From Lumbricus rubellus (Eukaryota; Annelida; Clitellata; Crassiclitellata; Lumbricidae): a stretch of DNA of 64,000 nucleotides. The position numbers and the translations under genes are program-made. The notes beneath the pieces are model-generated. The model made no database searches, had not been told where the DNA came from, and was given only the letters and a program-made list of their open reading frames with translations. Each line of letters begins with the position of its first letter. Position 1 is the stretch's first letter. Where the stretch lies: NCBI GenBank assembly GCA_945859605.1, contig OX243822.1, positions 16,633,918-16,697,917 of the forward strand, read 5' to 3'. This document shows positions 1 through 13,400 of the stretch, piece by piece.

Positions 1-207
1 GCCCTTCCTGACACCAACCCAACTGTATTACAGTATATAAATTAAATAATAAAAAGGGAATAAAGTAGCAAAGAGAAGAAAACAATTGTTACTACAAACA
101 ATTGGTTTGTTTTTCTTATTTAAATGGATAAATAACCTTTTAAAACACTTTTTTCCCTAAGCCAATGGGGGGTTTAACTCCTATCTTCCCCCCTTGGCTA
201 CGCCACT
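1..207. repeat. Right part of a hAT-like MITE cut by the window edge
   Basis: The segment ends in CTACGCCACTG and contains the words AAATAACCTTTTAAAA and TAAGCCAATGGGG. The same words occur in the complete 149-bp element at 18502-18650, so this is probably a second copy whose left end lies outside the window or is diverged. Confidence 0.5.
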
Positions 208-618
208 GGAAGAGAGGATTCTGCTAGAGAGACAGGCGGAGAGAACTGGTGTTGGAAGTCCATTCCATAGAGAGGGACCAATGCAGGCAAATGCACGCTC
301 ATAACAGCTTAAAGTGTCTAATGTCTCACCCCAGAAATAATCTGTAAATTCGTGTAGTGCTATTTATCTGCAATGGTTGTATGTATGAGCTGTCCACATT
401 CATTGAATGAATTTCTCGTTATTCTCATGAAGTTTGCAGCTTGGTAGTTACCATAGTGATGGCCACAGTTGGGGAATAGTTACCGCAATGGTGCCCATCA
501 ATGTGTCCTTGTCGCTATGGGGTGAACATAATATAGAGTTTTCAGACGAAATATGGATTCTATAGGAATCGTATGTTCTTTACCATGTGGTTATGACAGA
601 GAATATTTCGCACTTGTA

Positions 619-910
619 GTAGATACCTTAATTACCACTTGAGATGGTATTGGTGTTCTTACTTGAGAAACTGTAAGCAGTATATGCTTGCATCTGTACT
701 AGATATCTTACCACTTGAAAGGGTATTGGTGTTCTAACTTGATAAACTGTCCGTAAGCAGTATATAATCTGCTTTTGCCGTAGATACCTTACCACTTGAA
801 AGGGTATTGGTGTGTTCTAACTTGATAAACTGTAAGCAGTGTATATACCTGCATTTGTGGGTCATGGTATTATCATGTTCTAACTTGAGAAACTAAACTG
901 TATACCTGAA
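619..910. repeat. Imperfect tandem repeat, about 80-bp unit, about 3.5 copies
   Basis: Each unit reads roughly TAGATACCTTACCACTTG, then GGTATTGGTGTTCTAACTTG, then AAACTGTAAGCAGTATAT. The copies differ by small indels. No gene is visible here. Confidence 0.8.
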
Positions 911-2217
911 GGATCATGCTGCTTGCATTAGATTTAATTTGGGTCCAGATACTTCACTAAATGCCAAATCCGATTTCAACTGTTTCTTTATACCTCAAGT
1001 TTTCTGTCACCAGCTTTAAAATAAATGAGAAAAGTTTTCGATTTTTGGTGTTTCTATTTGCCATGTCATAAACTAATATCTATTACAGCAACAATGCTAT
1101 GTGCCTAACTCCCCCTTCAAGGTCACCTACTCAGGGTCAGCTGATAACATTAAAAGTGTCGCGGCACTAGCCAATCTAAAAAATCTAACGCTGGAGCTCC
1201 AAACCCGGCCTGCTTCCTAGATATTATTCTTAAAGCTGACATGTAGGCAAGGGGTCAAGAATGTGGAATATTCTTCAATTATTCGGCAGATGGCTTTGAA
1301 TTCACCATAATTTTGCGACTTAGTAAATCGATTTTGATGCCGTTCACGCTATTTGATTCAGATTATATTCCTTTATCGATAAGAAAAAATTGTAGAATAA
1401 TCCATTAGTGGTTTCTGATGACTTTGGGGATGACATTTTCACCCTGTAAAAATATATTAAGGTTAGAAACCGATGTGAGGTGTCAGCTCTTAGTACTTGG
1501 CACTAAAGTTGTTAGACTATTAATTAGTTTGGTTCCTTCAAGGGTACTAGCCCGGTTAGCTACATGGGTAAGAACGTTGGTCGTGTGTCAAGCTCTTGTG
1601 AAAGAGAGTGTGTCGACCAAGGTTCGCTTCCCGAAGGTGGCTATCTGAGAGATGTGAAAATCTCGGGCTAGCATACGGTCCGTACACGGGGACCTAAATG
1701 GCGTGGCGCCCATTCAAACGGGCAGCGGTGGTGAAGGATTTCACCCGGTCAATTATTTGCTCATTAAAAATGAGCAGGGTCGAGCCATTACCATCGCTAT
1801 ATGAATTCTGTTATACATTTACACGTACAGAGACTAACTGCGGAATGTGCTATATGATCTGGCTGCATGCTGATCAGGAGAGATACTATATAAAGAATGT
1901 GGGTTCTATTTTTTGGTTTCTGGATCCTATATAGGCCTAAAGAATGGGTTCCCCAGAGGTCGACTTTGATCCTTACAAACTCGGACGGTCTTATTTAGCC
2001 ATAATTGGATTGTGTCATTTACTTTGTGGGGATATACATAAACTCTTTAAAATAATAACATCACATATTAAGCCAATTCATTTAATGCATACATTATGTC
2101 TCTGTATCAACAACGTTTATTAACTAAACGAGCCAAAAGAGTCCGAATTAAAGTACTATTTGAGTAAAAAAATCCAGCAATAAATAACGCAGTGTTCAAA
2201 AAGCACCGGAAATACTT
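911..2217. other. Non-coding stretch without a recognised gene
   Basis: No ORF here looks like a known protein and no splice-bounded exon was recognised. The only structured part is a degenerate tRNA-like segment at about 1546-1640: TTAGCTACATGGG resembles an A box and GGTTCGCTTCC at 1621 resembles a pol III B box. This may be an old tRNA-derived SINE different from the family common elsewhere in the window. Confidence 0.4.
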
Positions 2218-2415
2218 AATTCCAAATAAATACTCACCGTAGTCACCGGTATGCTTAATTCCTAAATATACTTGCCGGCATACTTAATTCCTAAATATAC
2301 TTGCCGGTATACTGAATTCCTAAATGTACTTGCCGGCATACTCAATTCCTAAACGTACTTGCCACCGGTATACTTCATTCCTAAATATACTTGCCAGCAT
2401 ACTGAATGCCTAAAA
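2218..2415. repeat. Tandem minisatellite, about 33-bp unit, about 6 copies
   Basis: Units consist of TACTTGCCGG(C/T)ATACT followed by (T/G/C)AATTCCTAAATA. Two units are expanded by an extra CACCGG. It lies about 1 kb downstream of the LHPP-like gene B. Confidence 0.8.
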
Positions 2416-3379
2416 ATCCACACACACACGCTTTCAAGGGTCAACTTGCAGGGCTGAATTTGCCAGGGCCTTCCGGAGTAAACATATTTATAACATATTT
2501 ATAACATATTTATATAGCACCACTATTTTGATGGCATCAACTGATATGCAAAGCTATGGTTAAAAAAAGAACCTCAAGGGTCCAATGCAATTTAGAGATT
2601 TTCAGTTAATACTTTCAGTAACTTGGCAACTTAACGATCTAAGCTTTGATTGAAAGTTCAGCTGAGCTTGGCTGAACTTTTGATAAAGTAAACTTGGCCC
2701 TCAGTGGTTTAAGTAGTTTGAGTGAGCAGTGGGAACACCAAAAAGCGTGAGCAGTGGGAACGCCGAAGAAAGTTTTATTGGAATGCAGGGGTCTACAGAG
2801 TTCCATGCGTGGTGACCAGTTGGAACACAGGCAAATAATTCCTAAAACACTTAAAACCCTGCCCACCCTACCCCTTGGAGAACCCCTCCAGTTGTTTATA
2901 CACAAAGCACTCTTTGTGCACAAATTACCCTTTATGGTGAATTTATCCTTCAAGTGCATTGAGGAATGTTCGTCCCTCTTCATGCCCCAAACGAGTGCCT
3001 ATGAGTAGAGATCTTGAAGGGGCGCTATATAAATTTATGTGATTGATTATGTGATCGAGTGCTTCACACTCATCCATTGCAATTTCTTCATACTTCTTCG
3101 ACCTCTTCCCAGAATCGGCCATCCTCCTGCAGATCCAACCTTGAAAAAAGTCGATTCTCACAAAGAGACGGCACCAGACATTTTCTGTAACCAGGATAGC
3201 CAGGACAGACATAGTTCTAAGTAACCTGTACAGGGTCGATTAATGCTCCAAATTAATTCTTGGCACGCCAAAATTCTGGCAGGGTGAAGACCAGGACGAA
3301 GCCTTGTTTTACACCAGGGTATTTGCCCTGGCACGCTCTGCTGTCACTGTTCTCATGGACTAAAAATTCATCCGTAGGG
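2416..3379. other. 3' flank of LHPP-like gene B, no gene seen
   Basis: Contains a SINE-tail-like fragment around 2985-3040 (GAGTAGAGATCTTGAAGGGG, then CGCTATATAAA). Short ORFs on both strands have no recognisable domains and were not annotated. Confidence 0.4.
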
Positions 3380-6300
3380 TTACAGCTTCTTGTGCTTCAG
3401 GTAAATATTCACGAGGTCCAGCAAGTTATCAACGCATCCGTTTGGTTTAATCGTTGGATGGTTTTCATCTTCGGGCCTGTAAACACAAAAACAAAAAAGA
3501 CTACTTTAAAAAGAAGAAAAGCAGCCCTCTAACTCTGGGGGTAGTTGCTAATACTTGGCGTTATTTGTGCAATGGTACAATAAAAAAGGCTGTAGCCAGG
3601 ATTTGTTTCGGGAAGTGTTTCTCGACCTTGAGCAAGTCGAAAAGCAGCGGAGTCAATACGCACTATAGGCCAAGGCCGTAGCCAAGATTTTATTTCAGAA
3701 GTATTTACTCGAAACCTTTAGAACCCTTCAAAAATCCATTTATAACCTACTAATCTGATCATCAGAATCAGACTCTTACCTGTATCTACCTGTCCTGACC
3801 AGAACGCTCCTAAGACCAGCAGACTGACCCCCATTGATGTCTAGCACCAGGTCATCCCCAACCATCACGACCTGGAAAAATAACGAGATTACGTAAAGTC
3901 ACATCATTTTTTAAAGTTCCAAAATGGCTAATAACATGAATGCAAGTATTCATGCATACATCCATACTCTGACCCACATAGAACCCACATACAGAGCCTA
4001 TGTTCCCATACAGGACCAGTATATAACTCGAATGACCAAATGACGACAGGGTACGTACATACTTAAGTATTACAATCCTGCTCACAGCCAGACATACTTA
4101 GTTTAAGTATTAAGTCAGTTCGGATGAGGTTAGGTCAGATAAAATGTCATTTTCAGGATATTTTTAGAAGTAGTGACGTGATGTAGATTCATTAAAATTC
4201 GTAGGCACCTTCAATCCTTAATCACTCAAATCAAAATTAGTAAATACAACTTGACTGGAACATCACATGAAGATCAATTATTATTTGGAATCACCATCAT
4301 TAGGTTGCTCAAAAAGAGAATACATCAAAGAATTCCATACACTGTACAGGTCGAATATTTAGCATGCAGGTAGTAAATCAAAATCTCGTTAAACCCCAAG
4401 ATTTTCGATCCACTCAGGGCATTTCCATTTGTATCCACAATAACTATAATCATATTACTTGTTGTTGTACCATTGGCTGGTTAAAAAACCATTGATTGAT
4501 CGATCGATTGATTCGTTGAAACTCTTGCTAAGTGGAAGGACTTTTCTCGATAACCTAATCTTGCATTCCTTATTTACCACGGAGTATGTAGCTACAAGTC
4601 TACAACAGTCCGGAGCTTAGAGGAATACGGTAGAGTTAGTAACTGGATTATGCAAATTTTGGTAACTGAATTATTCATTTACGCATGAAATCGCAAATTT
4701 TGAAGCTAACATTTTCTTGCTTGATTGCCATGTTCTGAAGTGGTACGAGAAAGAAATCCTTGGATGGTTTTCCGATGCATTCGGCTTTAACATCACAGGC
4801 AAACTGGAAAAATGAAAGAATAGAAACAGACTCAAACATATATTACATTCAATAGTACCATAAATTTAATCCGATGTTTCAGTGATATATACTGGAAACA
4901 GTTCAGAGTTTCAATGCTGCTGCCTTAGGGCATTGTGCTAACGATTCAAAATACCTAATAACAACAACAATGACAACAATTTAACAACAATTAACAATAA
5001 TAATAATAATAATAATAATAATATGATCATGTACATACGCACAGTTCAAACAAAGAAATCACATCGTGATTTGACCAATTAACATCGTCTTTAAGACTGA
5101 CTTAAATTTATGACCCTCATCTAAGACACTGTTGGACCAAACCAAAATTGATACCCTGAAAAATTATGCTGTACCAGACAAAAAGGATAATACATTGTTA
5201 TTTAAGAAGCTAACCATTGATACCACTGCATGAACGTTACAATGTATCATGGCTACTCAACATAGTGGCTCCCATAGGGTTCCTTCTGAGTTTTCTCGTT
5301 GATGTAAACTTATGATTGTCTGAATATGTTGTAATTTTTGGTGACCAATAAAGTGACTAAAAAACTGCTAAAACTAAACTAAAGCATTTTCAAGCAAATA
5401 AAATTATGTTCCAGCATGCAACAAGATAAAAATCTGTTGCAATAAAAAGGTCTCACTTCTAGAGCTTTTGCAAAGGTGCCACAGTCCAGTTTCAATCCAT
5501 CCGTCTCCTTGTAAAAGGCCCTACAAACAAAAAACCACTTCATTTCACGTTCCTAAATTTATTTAACAATCAAATAAACTAACATTAGTACAGAATCTTC
5601 ATCTATTGTCAATTCTAGACATCACAATGCATCCATGCACAGGTCAAATAAAAAGGTAAGACTGTTTGTATTAAACTATCATTGTTGTCATAACAAAGGT
5701 TTGTTTGCTATTTTCAATGGGACATTAGTTGTTTCTTCTGTTAGACCTCTAAACAGTTCAGTTAGCATTACTCAATTTTAGTTTATTGTTTTGTACATAA
5801 GATACCTAAAGCTATGCATAAAGGATTTGGCAAACTGACAGCACACTGGAAATCTGGAGACAGACCTCATTCTTCACTCTCATTGTTTTAAATCATATAT
5901 GGTATCTACCGTAATGTCCACCTTGGTACACAGAACTCCAGCTACATTCATACATAAATACATAGACACACACAACACAAACACACACAACAACAAAAAA
6001 CGCCATTTATATATTAGGGCATGGTATGGTATGGTATGGTATGACATGACATGGCATGGTATGGCGTTGTATGGAATGGTATGATATCATCACTTCAAAG
6101 AAATTTCTCAGAAATATGGAAAATTACAAAGACCCTTCATAAAAATACATTTAATATAGCTGCGTTCAGTTCAACAGTAAACACACATATGAAAAACTAC
6201 GGTGGATTCAGAGCACCAGTTTTCGATACCCACCCGTTGCCAAGTGTTATTAATTTCGCGTCTCGATTCTTCGTTAGAATTCGAAATGCCTGGTTGAGAT

Positions 6301-8074
6301 TTGCATACGAATATCTTTCCTGAGCATCACCCAGAACAACACAGTTTGGATCAGACTTGTCAAATTTATCGAATTCATGTTCAACACCTGCAAACACAAT
6401 AGCCAGAAAATGCTGTATTTCAACAATAAGTCAGATCAATCATTTATTTATTAAATAATTTAATTATTGCTGCAATAACTACAGGTGCATTTAAGTCAAT
6501 CTGAATCTTAGGTGTGAAGCATGTAAGTCAATCTGAATTTTAGGCGTGGAACATTTAAGTCAATCTGAATCTTAGGCGTGGAACATTTAAGTCAATCTGA
6601 ATCTTAGGCGTGGAACAATAAAAGAAAGTCTGTGCCATCAATTGGTCGAACGAGTCGAAAATATCAATTACCATATCATGCTAAATGGCATACTTGAGAT
6701 CCATATTTTAACTAGCCAAGCATTTAAACTAGGAATTCATATTTTACTTAATCGGCTAATCATACAAAACTTAAATCAATGAATTTTTGCTGCCTGATAA
6801 ATTTTCTGCGTTAACTTTGTAACTAATTTCATTTATTCATTTATTTATTTAGGAAATTTTATATAGTGCCTCTTCAAGCAAGAAACGCTTCGGCAGAACC
6901 ACGGCTAAATAAGACAGTAATAATAAAATAATACGTGAAGTGACCGTTTCCGAAGTAAACAACTTGGTGAGCAAGAGTACCGGGGTCAAGGATCGCAAAA
7001 GGTCGAAGGTTGTTCGTCTGTAGATAGTTCATCAGTAGAGGAATCGGAGTGAAGAGCTCCTCTGGACGAGCATCGAACCCTAAACCCTGCAATCGCTTGG
7101 CCATGTCCACAACGCTTCGAGTCGAGGTGTTAGTACAGAAACGAAATTGAACACCGGCCTCTCTTAACCTACAAACAACACCAGGTATATATGGATTGTA
7201 TGTGTGTATGTATGTGCGTGTGTGTGTGTGTGTGCATGTGTATGTATGGACATTTATATAGCATTATACAATAACCTTATGAAGGGCTTAAGGTGCTTAA
7301 CGTAGCTACCCTAAATCGTTGATCAACTTTATGCGTGTAAGCGGACATGCACATGTACAAGCCTATATTGTAAAAAAAGCTCTGGTCTAGTGACATAAAA
7401 GGCTAAAAGCTCATCATTTCATCTGAAATGAAACAGTGAAAATACAAAGCATCATCACCAACATGTGCTGCCCAACTGTGCATGATTCAATTAATTTCAA
7501 ATGTTATTCTTCATATGAATTAAGTGCAGTTACATACTACATTACTACAGTCACACACCAGTCATAATTGCATTGTAATCGCAATGTCCAAACATTTAAG
7601 TACCATCTGCAGGATAAGCACCGAGCACCAGCTTATTCACGAGCACTCCATCGAGTCAGAGGGGTCGTCCAAAGGGGAAGTCAGTCCAGTTAAACCCATA
7701 TGTAGTCAGGATGTGTCAACTCATAGCTATAGGCAGTAACATCAAAATTACCCGCATTGGGCCTACCATTTATTATTAGAAAAATCTGCCGCCTTTGTTA
7801 CTTTTCTGTATGCCATCACATAGCCTACTGTATACACAGTACAACACGCACTCACGTGAACTCGCCGGTGTACTTTAGATACGCAGAATCAATGCTTGGG
7901 AGTATCTTCGAGGTGGATATGAAAAGCATTAGGCTGATAAACTTACTTTCGAATGGCTTCCACGGATCCCTCGATAAGGACGTCTTGCGTTCCATGCATT
8001 TCGTACAGGACGCCATAGATGTCAAACAGAAATCCATGTATTTCGCCATTCAACCAGTCTCTGTGTCCTTCCAT
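3380..8074 (-). CDS. LHPP-like HAD phosphatase, paralog B (7 exons, 271 aa)
   Basis: Phospholysine/phosphohistidine/inorganic-pyrophosphate phosphatase family, a soluble HAD-superfamily hydrolase with a C2 cap. Exons on the minus strand: 8074-7947, 7168-6981, 6387-6234, 5520-5457, 4803-4711, 3871-3780, 3476-3380, all GT-AG, joining in frame. Visible HAD motifs: motif I FDIYGVLYE (nucleophile Asp), motif II FCTNTSTR, motif III Lys in IGKPS, motif IV MVGDD. The exon-3 segment DPNCVVLGDA and the C-terminal G-V-D-N-L-L segment are typical of LHPP. The length is close to human LHPP (about 270 aa). The start at 8074 is the first Met before motif I. It lies downstream of paralog A in the same orientation; both are probably products of one duplication. 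Motif I is less like human LHPP (E-M-H-G after V-L-Y) than in paralog A, so substrate preference may differ. Each gene probably has its own promoter. Confidence 0.85.
6018..6077. repeat. (ATGGT)n pentamer microsatellite
   Basis: About 60 bp of ATGGT repeats with interruptions (GACAT, GGCGTTGT). It lies in intron 3 of LHPP-like gene B. Confidence 0.85.
6485..6620. repeat. Tandem repeat, about 35-bp unit, about 4 copies, intronic
   Basis: The unit is ATTTAAGTCAATCTGAATCT followed by TAGGCGTGGAAC. The last copies are nearly identical while the first differs, suggesting recent homogenisation. It lies in intron 2 of LHPP-like gene B. Confidence 0.85.
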
Positions 8075-9323
8075 TCTTGCTACTGAGGTCTTCCACCTCC
8101 AGGCTCCAGCCTCGTCTACTTATAATCCACTCCGCCCAAGGACCGTTTATTGTTTTCCTGTTTTTGTTTACCTTGCAGAGTCCTTGAACGCACGGTGCCG
8201 GGACGATATTTATAGCACCATAGATAATATATTCAATAGATGTATTTTCAATAAGACGTCATTTTACTATTATTGCCATCTAGTGCTTGCAGATGGGGTC
8301 GACGCGAAACGCAAATTTTGAAACACCTAATTATGACTTGAGGAATTCGAGATTTTTGCCATTACCTCGTTGCAAAATACAAATTTCCACTCACATCCTT
8401 CCTATAAGACGTATAAGTGCTGTGACCGACTATGCTGAGTGATTTTAAGTTCCCGACACGTAGGTAGGCCTAATACTATTTGTGAGAGTCAGCTTTGAGT
8501 CAAGCCTTACGAATTGTGGAAAGATAGCAAGAGACAAGCTTTTGGCGTGTCCGTCCAAATGTCATGGAAATCTCAGACCCCCACCAAAAGCAGGCACACA
8601 GAGCATAATTATGTCTACGAGGCACGTTGACTTTTATGGACTGGATTGGGTAGTTATATTATATACAAAGTCCATAATTTTTCAAATATTAATGACACTT
8701 AACTGCAATCAGTTCAAACTTCAAATTAACAGCTGAATAAAATCTTGATTGCATATACAAATACAATTATAGTAGTCTAGGTCATAACCCACACTTTCAC
8801 TCTTTCAGTATTTCAATCTGCTTCTAAAACATTTTTCTCATAAGGCCTGGACATAATTTAAGGGCCCATAATTTTTCTCATAAGACCTGGAAATGGCAAC
8901 AGCATAATGCAACAACTTTTCTAGAGTAATTACAATAACAACTGCAAACAGAAACCAGTTCCATCAGTACTTTAATCAAACCCAAACACGAAAACATGCG
9001 ACACAGTTTAAGTTCCAACCAAACAATATTTCACATCAAGTTCATTCCAATCTCCAAAAAAAATAGATATTAAATGTACCAGCAGATAAGACATCACATC
9101 TTTGTATAAGTTTCAATTGACAAGTTATCGCAGAAAGACTCTGAAGTTACATTTCGTCACTGATCACCAGAAAGCCATTATAAACACTGAAAAACACAAA
9201 TATAAACAATCCATGAACTAGCATGTCGTACCATACTCACATACTGAAATACATCATTAGGACAGCAGCAGATAACCCTTCTCTTCCAACAGATACAGAC
9301 CAGGATTCATCAGTCTTTACACA

Positions 9324-9389
9324 TCAACCCTTTACCAATGTATAGGAATTCCCATACCATTTACTACACTTTGGTTGTCAAAAGGATAA
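9324..9389. repeat. Short TTAA-type hairpin element (diverged copy)
   Basis: Ends TCAACCCTTTACCAA and TTGGTTGTCAAAAGGATAA are imperfect inverses, with the family core CCATACCATTTACTACACTT between them. It belongs to the TTAACCC...GGGTTAA family described in the findings. Confidence 0.55.
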
Positions 9390-9466
9390 CACCTAACGCA
9401 AGATTCATCACTCGGTTGATGGTGCTAAACAACGGTGCGTTAAGCCCACGACTTGTTCAACGTCCT

Positions 9467-10137
9467 TTAACCCTCTCGCCCCGATAGCCCTACAGCAAGC
9501 GGAACGCCCACCCGACGGCCCTGAGAGAAAAGTAATATATAATATATAATATATAATAATATATAATACATATATAATATAAAATATAATATATATATAT
9601 ATAATATATAATATAATAATTATATAATATATATATTATATATAATATAAAATTAAATATATATATATAATATATAATATAATTATATAATATATATAAT
9701 ATAATATATACAATAATAACAATAATAGTATATAATAATAATATATAATATATAATAATAATATATAAAATATATAGGCCTATAATATATATATATATTT
9801 ATATATAGTATATAATTTATATAATATATAATATATATATATATATTTATATATTACATACATATATATATATAATATAATAATAATATATAATATATAT
9901 AAAATATAATAATAATATATTATATATTATATATTATAATAGATATATATATATAATATACAATATATAATATAATATAATATAATATATATAATATATA
10001 TCTATTATAATATATATATAATATATAATAGCCTTACGGGGATACGGTTTATACGTTGAAGCCTCTATAGCGCCCTTACGGGTATTTGTCAAAGACCACC
10101 AAGCCGCTATAGCGCCCATACGGGGCAAGAGGGTTAA
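9467..10137. repeat. 671-bp palindromic TTAACCCTC element enclosing an AT microsatellite
   Basis: The left end TTAACCCTCTCGCCCCG and right end CGGGGCAAGAGGGTTAA are inverted repeats. Inside the right arm, ATAGCGCCCTTACGGG and ATAGCGCCCATACGGGG are repeated. The centre, about 9533-10030, is almost pure A/T (TATATAATATATAATA-type). No coding content. The TTAA ends and CCC starts are what piggyBac-like elements leave; assignment to that superfamily is inference. Confidence 0.6.
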
Positions 10138-10465
10138 GTTTACACAGCTCTCACGTCGTGCAAAGCTCAAAGTTGCATGCTACACATTAAAACTCATAAT
10201 GCCCATAACCACACATAGATCTTAGGGTGCACCACACACAAATTTCTAACAATCTAATCTAATTAGACTAGGTTATCAGATTAGATTAGATATAGATAGA
10301 CCTTAGTGGGTACCAATTGCAAATTAGGGTCCCACAGTTGTCCTGTGCAGGCACGATTGCAAACGGGAAGGTAAGTGCTAAATCATGGCTTGGGGGAGAA
10401 TCACAAAGGTAGGAAGGAACCCAGGATCCATTTTGATTGAGTAGGTGAATGAAAAAGCCATGAAA

Positions 10466-13400
10466 TTATTTCCTGTTCTGTAGGAAAAGATTGACGGCGT
10501 GAAGTAGATTGTCGACGTAGCCATCAGGTTTCACAGTGGCATGCGGCTCATCACTTGGACTGCAAACAATTTCAAGTAAAAGAACACAATAAATGACACA
10601 CGAAACAATGGAGTCGACACATATTTACGCACAGCAAGTCCGTATAAAGACATTATCAAGTGCCCATTGAGTATCTCTCAGAATTGTTCGATAAAACGAC
10701 TATCTAGCTAATAAAAACGAACGTGCTTAATGTAGACTGAAACTGTTAAAGAGTATCTTTAATTTCCAAGGTTTCAAATAAAATTAAATGATAAATATAA
10801 AGCATGACGAAATCTTGCAAAAAAATCAACACAGTGATTAACAAAACTGACAAAGCACCATCAAGCAACTTATGCAAAAAGACAGAGGAGAAAACACAAC
10901 AAAATAAATGAAAACTGAAGGGCTTAAGAAAATTCATGCTGGCCAACTCTAACCATCCGTAACCATCCAAGATCCCAACCTCAAAACACTCTCAGGCTGC
11001 ATCACTTATCATTTAAATTTTAAACACTTTCACTTAAAGGTACAGAAATTGATTAAATAAATTCAGAGAAGCACAGTTAACTTACTAAATGTCAATTTCA
11101 CAATATGAGTCTGCTTCTCAAGTCGTGGAACATAAATTAAAACAACCTTTCCTAATTCACGTATTTCTTCTACAACAAAATTACTAATTTAAACTGAAGC
11201 AGCATTCTCAAGCAGATACTAAGCTTCAAACCTGTTGGAAACAGAATTCCTGTAGTAAAGAGAATGCCCAACTAGAAACTGAAAATGCATGACCTAGAAA
11301 CATACATACCGATATTTTCCTGTCCTAACTTGAACCCCACGAAGCCCACAAGACTGAGCCCCTTGGACATCGCCAATGATGTCATCTCCAATCATCACAG
11401 CCTATATACAAAAACAAGCCATAGAACGATTTGAGCACGGCCAATATATTGGTACTTAATGGGACATGGTAGCCAATTCATTCATTCATTCCAGATATTT
11501 ATATAGCACCCAGGACTTAAAGTGTGGCAGGACGGTCATGGACGGCATCCTGGCACTTGTTTTCAAATCTCAATGCCATCCTGCCACTTATTTGGCCAGC
11601 ACACCTCAAAATAACAGGGGCGTCCTGGCACTTCTTTTGGAAAGGTAAGGGACATCCAGGCACTTCTTTTTTACACCCCTGACAGACCAACTACCTATAG
11701 TAGTTGGTAGTATATTATATGTTAACATGATCAAAATAATGACAGCTGTAAAAATCTAAAACCGATTGGCCCTACTTGGAATCTTACTTGCCTCGTCTGG
11801 CTTCAGCTTCATGTCGTCAAGTGCGGCATTGAAAAAGTCGGCTGAAGGCTTTCCAATAATCTGGGCCTTGACATCACAAGCAAACTAATAAGAACAACAA
11901 CAGATGTAAAAGCAAATATAGGCCAGGCAATATTAACCCTCCAATGCCGAGATGGTAGCAAATGGCATGGGAAATCCTATACCCTCTGGCATTAAAAGGT
12001 TAACAGTGATGGAAGACGAGATTACAGAAGGAATGTGTAAATGGCAAAGAATGAAATATCACAATACCAAATGGAGGAACAAAAGGAACACACCCGTAAA
12101 TAAACCCCCCATACAACAGCATAAGCATCTTGGGTCAACACCCACCCACCCCACTGTAAGCGTGCATACTAAACAGATTACCTACCGTTAAAGCCAAAGT
12201 GCACCAGTTGGGAAATACTCTCAGTCTCTCATGGCTCTAGCTCAGAGACAGTAACACTTTAGCATGTCACTGCTGGTGACTTTGAATTTTAAAGCATCAC
12301 CTTGATAACTTAGGAAGGAATCTTGAAGAGGTGGGACCTTAATTTGAAGCGGCAAGCTTGTGGGATGATAAGCAGAGGAAAGAGATTAACGAGTTTTTTA
12401 AAATTTTATTGCTCCCAAATCAAACGTACACTTGTAAGACAATTTTTTAACAGTTGAATAGATAACAAATGTTATAACAGAAAATGTTTATTCGTTCATT
12501 CATTCAAGTATTTATATAGCGCCAATGTAAATGACAGTGCATATAGAAGCTTGAAGAGCAGAGGAGTACTTACAGAGAAACCTGAGGATAAGAGTTTGAA
12601 GAGAGGAAGCTGTAGAGCCTGAGGCAGAGAGGAGACTGATGATTAGAGTGCGAGGAGTGGAGGAACCTGAGGTTTACTCACTTGCACATGTAGCAATAAG
12701 TGCAAAACATACCTCAAGAGCGTGAGCATAAGTGCCACAGTCCAACATCAGTCCCTCAACCTCCTTGTAGTACTTTCTGCAATTAAAAACAAATTTATCT
12801 ATTTACAGCAACGATACAAAACAAATGACTGATGAATGACAAACAAATGCGACAACATGTAAGAAAAACAAAAATAAAATACATGTACAGTTCTTCGTAG
12901 TCAGAAACCTACAAGTTAAAAAACCAAATTGTATGCGACAATGGGTAAGCCACCTAAATAGATGCAGACCTACATGCACAAATGATTCTAGAAAATTGCA
13001 CACTGATGAGACAGGAACAACGTACCCGCTGCCCAGAGTAATAAGTCTGGCACTTCGGTCGTTTACAAGAATATTGAACGCCTGATTCACGTTGGCGTAA
13101 GTGAAACGGTCCTTAGCATCACCGAGCACAACGCAGTTCGGATTCGACTTGTCAAGTGAAGCGAACTCATGATCGACAGCTGAAAACAGAAACAATTTCT
13201 GAACAGATTATCACCTCTTGTTCAGTAACACTAATATTGAAAATATAAAGTTGCAAATTAGCTGGAAGTTTAATCTATTGTATTAAGTGTGTCGGGGTGG
13301 GCTACCATTGAGAAGGATAGATGATGCTACGATAGCCTGTGCAAGTTCTCAACACAAAAGTGTAGACTGGTACGGTCTGTAACAAGACTGAAGTTTTAAA

